Below are positions 9,039 through 17,938 of a stretch of 44,328 bases of DNA, one piece after another. The notes below the pieces were generated by a model, which was not told where the DNA came from, did not search any database, and saw nothing but the letters and a program-made list of their open reading frames with translations. Position numbers and translations under genes: made by a program. Position 1 is the stretch's first letter. Each line of letters begins with the position of its first letter. This DNA is from Paenibacillus sp. Soil750 (GTDB taxonomy: Bacteria > Bacillota > Bacilli > Paenibacillales > NBRC-103111): the NCBI RefSeq assembly GCF_001428045.1, contig NZ_LMSD01000022.1:1-44328 (forward strand). Direction: 5' to 3'.

Positions 9039-9224
9039 ATGAGAGACAATACTATCCTATGGAGAGATGTCACGATTTGCTTGGGTGTTTCGCCTAAATC
9101 TATAGGGATAATCACGACTTTTAGGCAAGAGCCTGTTTTTGTTAAAAGATGGCGAGAAGTTGAACAAGTGGCAGTAGCCTTCCATATGGTAGAAAAAGAA
9201 CGTAATGCCATTGCGGAGGTGTAA
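9039..9224 (+). CDS. Small hypothetical protein upstream of the methyltransferase
   Basis: Possible 61-residue protein that I do not recognise; it holds charged and hydrophobic stretches (KRWREVEQVAVAFHMVEKER) and no membrane segment. Its stop codon lies just after GGAGGT, so it could be translationally coupled to the methyltransferase. The ATG chosen has no clear ribosome-binding site, and the frame stays open upstream to an ATG at 8997 that overlaps the YjcZ-type leader. It may equally be an untranslated leader. Confidence 0.3.
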   Translation: MRDNTILWRDVTICLGVSPKSIGIITTFRQEPVFVKRWREVEQVAVAFHMVEKERNAIAEV

Positions 9225-9238
9225 GGGCTATCGATTAC

Positions 9239-9955
9239 TTGGATATGTTAGCGAAGCTCGGGATAGGAAATGCACATCCCGGGGGATTTGGAGAAACCAT
9301 TGAGCAACTGAAGAAATATCCGATCGACATAGGGAAAAAGGTGTTGGAAGTTGGCTGCGGAACAGGTAGAACAGCCTGTTATTTGGCAGAGCAGGGCTGC
9401 GATGTCACTGCCATCGATATACGTCCGGAGATGATTAATAAAGCCAAGATCAGAGCGGAGAAGCAGGGGACCCAGGTGAAATTCTTGATTGGTGATGTTT
9501 GTCAGCTGCCATTCGATGCAAATTCTTTCGATGTCGTGATGGTGGAATCTGTTACGAACTTCGCAGACGCTCAGAAAGCTGTATCGGAGTACTATCGGGT
9601 ATTAAAACCAGAAGGAAAGCTATATGACCGAGAAGTGATTAAAGTAAAAGATATGACAACAGGCATTCATAGGGCGCTATGCAGTTTCTATGGGGTGAGT
9701 AAGATCTATAAGCTGGAAGAGTGGCAAGAGCTGCTGGAGAGCAATAACTTCGCTACCGTCACTTCGACAGGCATCCATCCCTTCCCATTGACGATGTTCG
9801 AAGATCAGGTTCAGCATCCAGATCCTGTTCATTTATCTGACCGACAATCCTTCATGGATCCCCGTGTATGGCAAATCACAGCTCGGTATGATGAGCTTGT
9901 CAGCAAGTATCATCCTTATATGGGTTACACCCTAATGATAGGCTCCAAGGACTAA
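9239..9955 (+). CDS. Class I SAM-dependent methyltransferase
   Basis: Methyltransferase of about 238 residues with the Rossmann SAM motif VLEVGCGTGRTACYLAEQG (motif I), the acidic residue in VTAIDIRPEM (motif II) and GDVCQLPFDANSFDVVMVE (motif IV region). It resembles the UbiE/Methyltransf_11 type; the substrate is unknown. The start is unclear: GGAGGT at 9215-9220 lies 19 bases before the TTG used here, and the only codon at a normal distance in this frame is ATC at 9230. Confidence in the gene is high, in the start low. Confidence 0.85.
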   Translation: MDMLAKLGIGNAHPGGFGETIEQLKKYPIDIGKKVLEVGCGTGRTACYLAEQGCDVTAIDIRPEMINKAKIRAEKQGTQVKFLIGDVCQLPFDANSFDVVMVESVTNFADAQKAVSEYYRVLKPEGKLYDREVIKVKDMTTGIHRALCSFYGVSKIYKLEEWQELLESNNFATVTSTGIHPFPLTMFEDQVQHPDPVHLSDRQSFMDPRVWQITARYDELVSKYHPYMGYTLMIGSKD

Positions 9956-9966
9956 GGATACACTAA

Positions 9967-10030
9967 GAAGCAGGATAATGATTCCTTCATGGCGAAGCAT
10001 ATGAGAAAGATTATCATTGGAGGCTGCTTC
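9967..10030 (+). promoter_or_regulatory. Hairpin covering the ribosome-binding site of the ROK gene
   Basis: The arms GAAGCAG and CTGCTTC, with an inner AATGAT/ATCATT pairing, fold the spacer between methyltransferase and ROK gene into one long imperfect hairpin followed by TTTT. Its 3' arm contains GGAGG, the Shine-Dalgarno site of the ROK gene. It may be a leaky terminator, or it may limit ROK translation. Confidence 0.45.
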
Positions 10031-10032
10031 TT

Positions 10033-11247
10033 TTGAATGTAGACGTTATTACAGAACGAATTTCGAACCGAAAAGCCAAGGAAGTTTACGAGCTGATTAC
10101 ACGGCAAACGACGGTTTCGAAAATAGATTTATTAGACCAAAGCGGTATGACGGTCTCGACGTTAACGCGACTTCTAGAGGAGTTAACGAGTCAGGGACTC
10201 ATCTTGGAATCAGGCTTTGGTGCATCTACGGGCGGGCGTAGGCCGATTTTATATGAGAAGAATCCGGCCTATGCTTATATATTTGGTTTGGAAATCTCGA
10301 GAACCCTGTCCAAGCTGGTACTTGTAGATCTAGGGATGAACAAGCTGGAAACGAAGAGCTGGGCGATGACAGAAGTTATGACTCCAGGAGTACTGCTTCC
10401 CCTTATTGTCAAGGAAGCGAAGCGTATGATAACTCACCATGGCATCGAAACTTCGCAGGTGTTGGGTATAGGAATTGGAGCAGTGGGACCGGTAGACCGA
10501 GTAGCCGGAGTTATTTTGGAGCCGTCATATTTCCCGGCAAGTGGCTGGAGACATGTGGACATATGCAGGTGGTTAACTGGAGAGCTCCAAGTCCCTGCAT
10601 TGCTGGACAATGGCGCGAACACAGCGATTCTGGCGGAATCCTGGCATCAACGGACCCGGAGCTTCAAGCATCTCCTTTATATTCACGCTGGCGTAGGCTT
10701 ACGTTCCTCGATGGTGTCAGAAGGCAAGGTTATCTATGGGGCGGTCGATATGGAAGGCTCTGTGGGGCAAATGATCATTCAAACCGATGGTGTTGCCCAT
10801 CGCAACCAAGCTGGCAATTATGGCGCTTTGGAATCTTATGCATCGCTATATGCGATAGAGAAAGCTGCGAAATCTGCCTTGAAACAAGGGAAATCTACCG
10901 TGTTAGTACATATGGTTGAGGATCCAGAGCAGGTTACTTACCAGCATATTATGGAGGCACTCAAAAAAAATGATCCCCTAGCCGTGGAGATCGTGACGGA
11001 GGCTGCGACCTATTTCGGGATCGGCCTGGCGAATTTATTAAATATTTTGCACCCGGAGAAAGTGATCATCGGGGGGCCGTTGATAACAGGCGGGGAATTG
11101 TTCTTCCAGACAGCAACGAAGGTTGCGATTCGCAAGACTTATTATTACCCCGCCTATCAGGTTGTTTTCAGCAAAGGACAGCTTGGTGATGAAGCATTAG
11201 CCATAGGAGCTGCCGTGATGGTTATGAATCAGCTGGTTAAAGCTTAG
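10033..11247 (+). CDS. ROK-family transcriptional repressor, kinase residues lost
   Basis: Protein of 404 residues with an N-terminal winged helix (about 10-65; VSKIDLLDQSGMTVSTLTRL) and a ROK sugar-kinase-like fold, the XylR/NagC arrangement, so it is likely a sugar-responsive repressor. In ROK kinases the catalytic Asp lies in (E/D)NDAN; here it reads LDNGAN, with Gly at 194. The usual zinc site (His plus CxCGxxGC) is also gone: the region at 256-267 has Asn, Ala and Ala where Cys is expected, and Gln replaces the His. It should therefore bind a sugar but not phosphorylate it. TTG start, 9 bases after GGAGG. Its target operon is not evident here; the ABC importer is one candidate. Confidence 0.88.
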   Translation: MNVDVITERISNRKAKEVYELITRQTTVSKIDLLDQSGMTVSTLTRLLEELTSQGLILESGFGASTGGRRPILYEKNPAYAYIFGLEISRTLSKLVLVDLGMNKLETKSWAMTEVMTPGVLLPLIVKEAKRMITHHGIETSQVLGIGIGAVGPVDRVAGVILEPSYFPASGWRHVDICRWLTGELQVPALLDNGANTAILAESWHQRTRSFKHLLYIHAGVGLRSSMVSEGKVIYGAVDMEGSVGQMIIQTDGVAHRNQAGNYGALESYASLYAIEKAAKSALKQGKSTVLVHMVEDPEQVTYQHIMEALKKNDPLAVEIVTEAATYFGIGLANLLNILHPEKVIIGGPLITGGELFFQTATKVAIRKTYYYPAYQVVFSKGQLGDEALAIGAAVMVMNQLVKA

Positions 11248-11252
11248 CTTCT

Positions 11253-12074
11253 TTAGGAAGGCGAGCGGTAGTCCATTGATTTAAGCGAAGCTTCCTTCAG
11301 AAAGGCAAGAACTAGATCATTGAAGGCTTCCGGTTTCTCCATTGGTGTTAAGTGGGAAGCAGAAGGAATGACGTGAAAGTTAGCGCCTGGAATCTGATCG
11401 GCCATAGACTTCATAACATCTGGCGGCGCGATTGCATCCTGTTCGCCTGCGATGACGAGGGTTGGCACAGTGATGGTAGGCAGGAGATCAACCGAGTCCG
11501 CGCGGTAGGCCATCGCGATGCTGGCGTGGACAAGTCCTTCGGCTGGCATGCTGTCCATGATCACCTTGAGGGAATCGATCAGCTGCGGCTGCTCTTGATG
11601 TGTGGCTTCAGTCACAAGTTTAGGCAGCATGGCATCTCGAGCGGCCGCGGCTCCCTTGTCATACAAAGAGACAGCCATATTCAGGCGATTTTTCCGTCCT
11701 TCTTGGCCATCTGGCTCGGGGCGTGTATTGGCTAGAATCAACGCTGAGAAGCGTTCAGGTGCAAGACGAAGTAGAGCAAAAGCGACATAGCCACCCATGG
11801 AGAAGCCTCCGAGGGTGGCTTTTTCTATACGTAATTCATCCATAAGAGCAAGAATATCTTGCGCATACTGCGTGAGAGACATTGGCGTAACTGGCAAATC
11901 GGATTGACCCATGCCACGGAAATCAGGTGCAAGTACGCGGTAGTTTGCTGACAATGTCTCCATTTGTGATTGCCACATCCGATGATCCAAGGGAAAGCCA
12001 TGAAGTAGGATAACAGGAGTTCCTTGACCCTGATCTTGAACGAATAATTCGGTACCATTTACGTGTTTTTTCAT
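11253..12074 (-). CDS. Alpha/beta-fold hydrolase
   Basis: Cytoplasmic hydrolase of 273 residues with a complete alpha/beta-hydrolase triad: Ser92 in the nucleophile elbow GFSMGG, Asp213 in GEQDAIAPP and His241 in SASHLTPMEKP; oxyanion motif LLHGFPLD at 23-30. The overall look is that of 3-oxoadipate enol-lactonase or esterase-like members; no aromatic-degradation genes are nearby, so the substrate stays open. ATG with GGAGGGTG 8 bases upstream. It converges on the ROK gene with only 5 bases between the stop codons. Confidence 0.9.
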   Translation of the reverse strand: MKKHVNGTELFVQDQGQGTPVILLHGFPLDHRMWQSQMETLSANYRVLAPDFRGMGQSDLPVTPMSLTQYAQDILALMDELRIEKATLGGFSMGGYVAFALLRLAPERFSALILANTRPEPDGQEGRKNRLNMAVSLYDKGAAAARDAMLPKLVTEATHQEQPQLIDSLKVIMDSMPAEGLVHASIAMAYRADSVDLLPTITVPTLVIAGEQDAIAPPDVMKSMADQIPGANFHVIPSASHLTPMEKPEAFNDLVLAFLKEASLKSMDYRSPS

Positions 12075-12258
12075 TGTTTTTCACCCTCCAAGGACCTGTT
12101 TTTAAGAAAAATAGCGAAAAAGTTATGTCTTCATACTTTCATTATGGTTAACTCATACTTACTTAACATTTCATTGCTATTCTCTGATTATACCTTTAGT
12201 ACTTAACCAAGAACAGGCAAAATGAAACATTTATATTTACGAAATGGGGTTTATTGAA

Positions 12259-12642
12259 ATGACTAAAAAACCATGGTCCACTCAAGAGCTGGACAAACTA
12301 ATTCGCCTTTCCTCGGAGTGTCCGCCAGTTATCATTGCTAGAGAATTATCACGTCCTGTTACATCTGTCCGCAAAAAAATGCGTGAAATGGGTGTTAGCT
12401 ATGTATCGGGTGAGCAATGGAAAAAAAGTCAAATTCAATACCTCATTTCGGATGAAGGCACTTCCTACAAAAACAAACATAAATTAACGCAAGAATCGAA
12501 TGAAGATGGATTTGAATCGCCAGTGCTAGATGAGTTCTGGACAACCCTTGTGAAAATGGCTCGTGTAGCTAAAAAGAGGGGGAAACGGGTCGATGTCCTA
12601 TCGTTTATCGATACATACCGCAAGATTCGTATTGGAGGCTAA
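12259..12642 (+). CDS. Myb/SANT-like helix-turn-helix protein
   Basis: Protein of 127 residues. The N-terminal part (PWSTQELDKLIRLSSECPP then ARELSRPVTSVRKKMREMG) has the tryptophan-plus-three-helix pattern of a Myb/SANT-like DNA-binding fold; the basic C-terminus (KKRGKRVDVL) may assist nucleic acid binding. I start at the ATG at 12259, 9 bases after GGGG; the in-frame ATG at 12244 has no site. It stands alone, divergent from the hydrolase, and is followed by a terminator. Target unknown. Confidence 0.7.
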   Translation: MTKKPWSTQELDKLIRLSSECPPVIIARELSRPVTSVRKKMREMGVSYVSGEQWKKSQIQYLISDEGTSYKNKHKLTQESNEDGFESPVLDEFWTTLVKMARVAKKRGKRVDVLSFIDTYRKIRIGG

Positions 12643-12662
12643 TTACAAGAATTTAAAATGAT

Positions 12663-12700
12663 AAAGGTGAAATCCGTTGCGACGCGATTTGACCTTTTTC
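12663..12700 (+). terminator. Rho-independent terminator after the Myb-like gene
   Basis: The arms AAAGGTGAAATC and GATTTGACCTTT (one mismatch) around a 10-base loop are followed by a T-rich stretch. The remaining 170 bases before the oxidoreductase show no further gene. Confidence 0.7.
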
Positions 12701-12874
12701 TTTTTGTACGGATGCGTTGTCGGTGGGGGATGTTGGTGGATTGTTCGTGGATTGAGGGCTAAGGTCGCAGATGACGCTGATAAATTTATCCAATTGTAAG
12801 CTAATTTTAAGGTTTATACGTTATGATAGACGTAAAACAATCGTGTACGTATTTCGTGAAGGATGTGGCCGAAG

Positions 12875-14197
12875 GTGGAGTCAAAAAGAGGCTGGCTGAA
12901 GCAATCGTTTGGAAAGCGTTTAAATGCTCTGCATAGCTGGAATGCTTGGATTGTGGTGCTTCTGACGGTGACAGGGATAGTGCTCAGTATTGGTGCGATC
13001 CGCGGAGACCTTGGTGCATTTCGTGTGACGCTGAAGCAGCTCCACATTTATTTGGGATTAGCCTCTGTGCTGCTCATGGTTCTGTACGCGCCAATGATCC
13101 GCAAGCATTGGCGCCAGATTCGCGCGCGCCGCAACCAACGCGCGAATTTGGTGTTCGTGCTCGCGCTCCTGATCGGCTGGGCTGCATCAGGCGTGATCCT
13201 GTGGCAGTTCCGGCACATGCCACCAGGATTGAACAACGCGGCACTCCTCGTGCATGACCTGCTCACCTGGGTCGGAGTGCCGTATGCCGTGTACCACGCC
13301 ATCTCGCGCAGCCGATGGCTCAAGCGCCAACAGCGGCTCGAACAAGCCGCTGCCAGCAGGCCGCCTGCCGCCGCGAGCGTCGCAGCGGCAGACATAGCCC
13401 CGGTGGCGTCCGAAGACGCCACTGCAGGGCGCACAGCAGCGCAGGCGGTCATCGCCGCGCTGAAGGAATCACCGATCACACGCGCCTCCTTCCTGCGACT
13501 CGTCGCAGGGGTGCTGCTCGTGATCGCGGTCGGCCCTGCCTTTTATCGCTGGATAAAAGGCGCCTTCGACACCGGCGGGTCGTCGACCGCCGAGTATGTG
13601 GCTAACGACGGCAACCGCATGTTGCCGCCGCCAGCGCCATTGCCGGACTCCGCCGCTGTTGTTGGCGGAGGGGCCAAAGGGAATTTCCGCATCTACACGG
13701 TGACGGAAATTCCAACGTTCTCCTCGGACACCTGGAAATTTGCAATTTCAGGTCTCGTGGATAAGCCCAATGCGTGGAACTGGGAACAGTTCCTGCAGAT
13801 GAAACGCACGGTTCAAGTGAGTGACTTTCACTGTGTGACGGGATGGTCCGTATACCAATGTACATGGGAAGGCATTCCACTGAAGCAGCTGTTAGCGGTG
13901 GCAGGTGTTCAAACATCAGCAAAATTTGTGAAATTTTATTCAGGCGATAAAGTATATACGGATGCACTGTCCTTGAGTCAGGCAAACGGAGATGATATCA
14001 TGGTCGCCGTATTGATGGACGGTAAGCCGATTCCACAGCAACTAGGTGGGCCAGTGCGACTGATTGTGCCTCAGATGTACGCCTATAAATCAGTGAAATG
14101 GCTGCAAGGCATTGAGTTAATCGAGAAAGAGCACATGGGGTATTGGGAAGTACGTGGCTATGATAACGATGCTTGCGTAGGCAAATCAAATGCCTAA
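12875..14197 (+). CDS. Cytochrome b-type membrane domain fused to a molybdopterin oxidoreductase
   Basis: Protein of about 440 residues in two parts. Residues 15-150 hold about four membrane helices with His at 20, 57, 114, 127 and 141, a pattern fit for heme b ligation as in cytochrome b561-like domains. An Ala/Arg-rich linker leads to another hydrophobic helix (about 203-223) preceded by TRASFLRL, which resembles a Tat signal motif. Residues 265-430 are a sulfite-oxidase-family molybdopterin domain with the Mo-ligand Cys320 in DFHCVTGWSV. It likely acts outside the membrane, exchanging electrons through the heme domain; the substrate is unknown (methionine sulfoxide, as for MsrPQ, is one option). 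I prefer GTG 12875, 11 bases after GAAGGA; the ATG at 12863 has no spacing. Molybdenum cofactor genes follow. Confidence 0.85.
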   Translation: MESKRGWLKQSFGKRLNALHSWNAWIVVLLTVTGIVLSIGAIRGDLGAFRVTLKQLHIYLGLASVLLMVLYAPMIRKHWRQIRARRNQRANLVFVLALLIGWAASGVILWQFRHMPPGLNNAALLVHDLLTWVGVPYAVYHAISRSRWLKRQQRLEQAAASRPPAAASVAAADIAPVASEDATAGRTAAQAVIAALKESPITRASFLRLVAGVLLVIAVGPAFYRWIKGAFDTGGSSTAEYVANDGNRMLPPPAPLPDSAAVVGGGAKGNFRIYTVTEIPTFSSDTWKFAISGLVDKPNAWNWEQFLQMKRTVQVSDFHCVTGWSVYQCTWEGIPLKQLLAVAGVQTSAKFVKFYSGDKVYTDALSLSQANGDDIMVAVLMDGKPIPQQLGGPVRLIVPQMYAYKSVKWLQGIELIEKEHMGYWEVRGYDNDACVGKSNA

Positions 14198-14293
14198 CAG
14201 AGGTTCAGAGCTGTTGAAGCGGGCACTGACTTTTCGCTGAAAATTTGGTATAGTAAGGGCAAAGAATCCTGTTCGGAATGAGGGGCATTTGTC

Positions 14294-14938
14294 ATGCAAA
14301 TTACATCTATCAATGTGGGGTTACCCCAGACTATAACTTATCAAGGCAAAGAGCTGACCACGGGGATTTATAAGACGCCGGTCAGCTCCTCTTTGTTTGT
14401 ATCGAAGGTGCAGATTGACGGAGATGGGCAGGCTGATCTAACGGTTCATGGTGGTGTTGATAAAGCCATCTGCGTGTATCCAGAAGAACACTATGCCTAC
14501 TGGGAAAACTTGCGGGGCCATACATTGGACGCTGCTACCTTTGGTGAAAATCTGACGATTCGCGGCTTGCAGGAGCATGAGGTTTGTATTGGTGATCAAT
14601 TTGCCATTGACGAGGTTATCGTGCAGGTCTCACAGCCTAGGCAGCCCTGTCATAAGCTAGCAAAGCGCATGGATTGGCCAGAAGCAACGCTACACGTTCA
14701 GGAAACGGGATATACAGGCTATTATTTTCGTGTGCTGAAAGAGGGTTACATTGCACCGGATTCCAAGATGAAACTCATCGCTAGAGATGAAGCGGGTGTG
14801 ACAGTTACGTTCGCCAATCAGATTAAGTATCACGATAAGTTCAATATCGATGCGATCAAAAGAGTGCTTTCTGTAGATAGCCTTTCGGCTAGCTGGAAGC
14901 AGTCGTTTAGGAAACGATTGGCGGAGCTCGAGGCATGA
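14294..14938 (+). CDS. MOSC domain protein, YiiM type
   Basis: Protein of 214 residues. The MOSC core spans about 20-160 (HGGVDKAICVYPEEHYAYW and FGENLTIRG are typical), with the conserved Cys in QPRQPCHKL that binds the molybdenum cofactor sulfur in this superfamily; a 3-alpha domain follows, as in YiiM. It probably takes part in transferring or using molybdenum cofactor, for example in reducing N-hydroxylated compounds. GAGGGG lies before the ATG. It overlaps mobA by ATGA, so the two are co-translated. Confidence 0.92.
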   Translation: MQITSINVGLPQTITYQGKELTTGIYKTPVSSSLFVSKVQIDGDGQADLTVHGGVDKAICVYPEEHYAYWENLRGHTLDAATFGENLTIRGLQEHEVCIGDQFAIDEVIVQVSQPRQPCHKLAKRMDWPEATLHVQETGYTGYYFRVLKEGYIAPDSKMKLIARDEAGVTVTFANQIKYHDKFNIDAIKRVLSVDSLSASWKQSFRKRLAELEA

Positions 14939-15549
14939 TGACGGGGGTTATACTTGCAGGGGGCTTGAATCGCCGCATGGGTGGGAAACACAAAGCGCTT
15001 CTACCTGTGCAAGGCGAAACTATTCTCTTAAGGCAACTGAAAGAAATGTCCCGGGGATGCGAGCAAATTATTGTAGTGACCAATGACATTGAAACTCTTC
15101 AGCCGTTACTGGTTGGGGTTAAGGATATTGACGTACAATGTGTGAGTGACCATTATATCCAAAAGGGTCCGTTAAGCGGCATTCACGCTGCCCTGAAAGT
15201 CGCAAGCGCATCTCATGTATGGGTTGTTGGGTGTGATATGCCTTTTATTTCTGCAGATGCAGCTAAGGTGATGGCAGAACTGTGCCGCGAGTCTAATGTG
15301 GATGCGGTTATACCCGAGATTGAGGGTCGTCTGCATCCCCTGCATGGGATCTATGTAAGAGAAGTTGGGCCTGAAACCGAACTGCTGCTTGGGCAACAAA
15401 ACTACCGATTGATGGGCCTGCTGGAGCATTTGGATTGGCAGTCTGTGGATGAGCATTATTTGGTTCAACGTGGTCTTCGAACGAATTTCGTTACCAATAT
15501 TAATACCCCAGAAGAATATGAGTGCATGTTAGAAAATCTACCATTATAA
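14935..15549 (+). CDS. mobA: Molybdenum cofactor guanylyltransferase
   Basis: Nucleotidyltransferase of 204 residues that joins GMP to molybdopterin to make the guanine dinucleotide cofactor. The N-terminus carries the family motif LAGGLNRRMGGKHKALLPV for GTP binding, and VVGCDMPFIS holds the metal-binding Asp. The start ATG overlaps the MOSC stop codon; a second ATG follows at once. The sulfite-oxidase-type enzyme upstream normally uses undecorated cofactor, so MobA implies another, MGD-dependent enzyme elsewhere in the genome. Confidence 0.93.
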   Translation: MMTGVILAGGLNRRMGGKHKALLPVQGETILLRQLKEMSRGCEQIIVVTNDIETLQPLLVGVKDIDVQCVSDHYIQKGPLSGIHAALKVASASHVWVVGCDMPFISADAAKVMAELCRESNVDAVIPEIEGRLHPLHGIYVREVGPETELLLGQQNYRLMGLLEHLDWQSVDEHYLVQRGLRTNFVTNINTPEEYECMLENLPL

Positions 15550-15634
15550 TTCATTTTTCTAGATAAAATGCTTAATAATCTAGGATTTTGTTAGAAAATA
15601 TGCCATAATGGACAGAGAGAGAAGGTGAACTCCG

Positions 15635-16639
15635 ATGCCAAAGCTGCTGTTGGATCGTTTTGGACGGATGCATGATTACCTGCGCATCTCAGTGACAGAT
15701 CGTTGTAATTTGCGTTGTGTATATTGTATGCCGGAAGACGGAATGGAATTTGAACCGGATGAGAAGCTGTTAACTTTTGATGAAATAACCGAGATTGTTC
15801 GTGTATTAGCTGGACTTGGCGTTCGCAAATTGCGTTTAACCGGGGGAGAGCCGCTAGTTCGTAAAAACCTAGAGCAGTTAATCGGCAGGTTATCACAGAT
15901 TCCCGGTATTGAAGATATAGCATTGACTACGAATGGGATTTACTTTGCGTCACGGGCTGAGAAGCTTCGTGCAGCAGGGCTAACTCGTGTAAATATTAGT
16001 TTGGATTCCTTGCGGGCAGATCGGTTCTCATTAATCACCCGTGGTGGTGATATTCGTCGCGTGCTAGCTTCCATTGAAGAAGCATATCGTGTAGGGATTA
16101 CACCGATTAAGCTGAATGTGGTGCTGATGAAAGGCATTAATGATGACGAGATTGCTGATTTCTTACAAATGACGATTGATCGACCGATTCAGGTTCGTTT
16201 TATTGAATATATGCCTATCGGTCATCAAGATGAGGATTGGAAAAAGCGTTATTTATCCCTTACAACGGTTCTCGATCGCTGCAAGGAAATGGGTTGGGAA
16301 GCAACAGCTTCGAACGCGGTTTATGGCAACGGCCCAGCACAGAACTTTCGCATTGAAGGTGCATTAGGCTCATTCGGGCTCATACATCCAATTAGCGATC
16401 ACTTCTGTGAAACCTGCAACAGGTTGCGGCTAACGGCAGATGGCAATATTAAGCCTTGCTTATACTGGTCGGACGAATTTAATGTGCGAAAATATATTGG
16501 GGATGATGCTGCGGTGGAAGATTTGTTCTTCCGAGCGCTGGATATTAAGCCACAAAATCACGAGATGGCACAGGCTTTGATGAATGAAGAGCAGTCGCAT
16601 ACACCAACTATTCGTCGAATGTCACAAATCGGTGGTTAG
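15635..16639 (+). CDS. moaA: GTP 3',8-cyclase
   Basis: Radical-SAM enzyme of 334 residues that catalyses the first step of molybdenum cofactor synthesis, GTP to 3',8-cyclo-GTP. The N-terminal cluster ligands are Cys24, Cys28 and Cys31 (CNLRCVYC); the C-terminal cluster ligands are Cys258, Cys261 and Cys275 (CETCNRLRLTADGNIKPC). The C-terminal Gly-Gly needed for activity is present (SQIGG). Ribosome-binding site GAGAAGG before the ATG. moaB, moaC, moaD and moaE are not in the window. Confidence 0.97.
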   Translation: MPKLLLDRFGRMHDYLRISVTDRCNLRCVYCMPEDGMEFEPDEKLLTFDEITEIVRVLAGLGVRKLRLTGGEPLVRKNLEQLIGRLSQIPGIEDIALTTNGIYFASRAEKLRAAGLTRVNISLDSLRADRFSLITRGGDIRRVLASIEEAYRVGITPIKLNVVLMKGINDDEIADFLQMTIDRPIQVRFIEYMPIGHQDEDWKKRYLSLTTVLDRCKEMGWEATASNAVYGNGPAQNFRIEGALGSFGLIHPISDHFCETCNRLRLTADGNIKPCLYWSDEFNVRKYIGDDAAVEDLFFRALDIKPQNHEMAQALMNEEQSHTPTIRRMSQIGG

Positions 16640-16669
16640 CTAACGGGCACAGGGAGGCATGGGAAGCAA

Positions 16670-17938
16670 GTGAGCAGCGAAATGAAACTTAGGTTTGGCC
16701 GTAAAGTGATCTCGGTCGATGAGGCACGAGCCGCACTTTACGAATACGTTAAACCCACAGAGACGGAGACTGTTTCGCTTCCGACGTCTTTCGGCAGAAT
16801 GTTAGCAAAGGATATTTATGCGGGTCATGCGGTGCCACATTTTCGTAGATCAGGCGTGGATGGGTATGCGGTGCGTTCCCAGGATATCGCTGCAGCGACT
16901 CCGGACAATCCGATTGTGTTAGATGTGATTGAGCGAATTCCAAGTGGTACTATACCTAAGTGTACGGTTCGAGCAGGGAAGGCTGCCCGTATCATGACGG
17001 GAGCCCCTGTTCCAGATGGTGCGGACACGGTTGTGATGCTGGAAATGACGGATTCCTTGCAGGATGAGTTGCTGTCATCATTGGGTGCCAAGGTGAAGAT
17101 TAAGAAAAATGTGCAAACAGCAAGTAATATTACGCCGATCGCTGGTGAAGTTACTCTTGGGGAGTTAGTGATCTCGCAGGGTACTCGGATTGGTCCAGGA
17201 GAAGCCGCGATATTAGCGACGTTCGGTTTCTCGATGGTTGAGGTGTACCGAAGGCCAAGAGTGGCTATTTTCTCAACTGGCTCAGAGCTCTTACAAGTCG
17301 AACAGGAGCTGCAACCAGGGAAAATACGTAACAGTAACAGTTACATGTTAGCTGCTCAAGTGGAAGCAAACGGGGGAGCAGCCCTCATCATGCCAGCACT
17401 CTCGGATGATCCTGGGCAAGTGGAAGCCGCGCTTGAAGCTATACTGCCTGATGTCGATCTTATTCTGACTTCTGGCGGCGTCTCTGTTGGTGACTATGAT
17501 GTGCTCGTCGATGTATTCGGTCGGTTCGATGGGAAGCTATTGTTTAATAAGGTAGCGATGCGGCCAGGAACTCCAACGAGTGCTGCGTTATGGAAAGGCA
17601 AGCTGCTCATGGCGCTGTCTGGTAATCCTGGCGCTTCGTTCGTAGGCTTTGAGTTATTCGCTAAGCCGATTATTAGGTCAATGCTAGGGAGCCAGCGTCC
17701 CGAGTCGGAAGAGTTAACAGCCTTCTTGGATGTTCCCTACGATAAACCCTCCGCTTATCCACGTTATATACGAGGGACAACCCGAGTGGAAGCAGGGTGT
17801 TTATGGGTAAGACCCGCTGGTATTGATAAATCTAGCATTATGGTGTCGATCAAAGATGCGGATTGCTTAATTTGGCTGCCAGCCGGGGGGCAGGGCTATC
17901 AGCGTGGTGATAGCGTGAAGGTGTATACAACGCGATGA
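16670..17938 (+). CDS. moeA: Molybdopterin molybdenumtransferase
   Basis: Protein of 422 residues that inserts molybdate into adenylylated molybdopterin. MoeA domains are seen in order: domain I/II N-terminus (FRRSGVDGYAVRS; MTGAPVPDGADTVV), the MogA-like domain III (FSTGSEL; LILTSGGVSVGDYD; ALSGNPGAS) and the C-terminal beta domain IV. GTG start 12 bases after AGGGAGG. Thirty bases after moaA, so co-transcribed with it. Confidence 0.96.
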   Translation: MSSEMKLRFGRKVISVDEARAALYEYVKPTETETVSLPTSFGRMLAKDIYAGHAVPHFRRSGVDGYAVRSQDIAAATPDNPIVLDVIERIPSGTIPKCTVRAGKAARIMTGAPVPDGADTVVMLEMTDSLQDELLSSLGAKVKIKKNVQTASNITPIAGEVTLGELVISQGTRIGPGEAAILATFGFSMVEVYRRPRVAIFSTGSELLQVEQELQPGKIRNSNSYMLAAQVEANGGAALIMPALSDDPGQVEAALEAILPDVDLILTSGGVSVGDYDVLVDVFGRFDGKLLFNKVAMRPGTPTSAALWKGKLLMALSGNPGASFVGFELFAKPIIRSMLGSQRPESEELTAFLDVPYDKPSAYPRYIRGTTRVEAGCLWVRPAGIDKSSIMVSIKDADCLIWLPAGGQGYQRGDSVKVYTTR

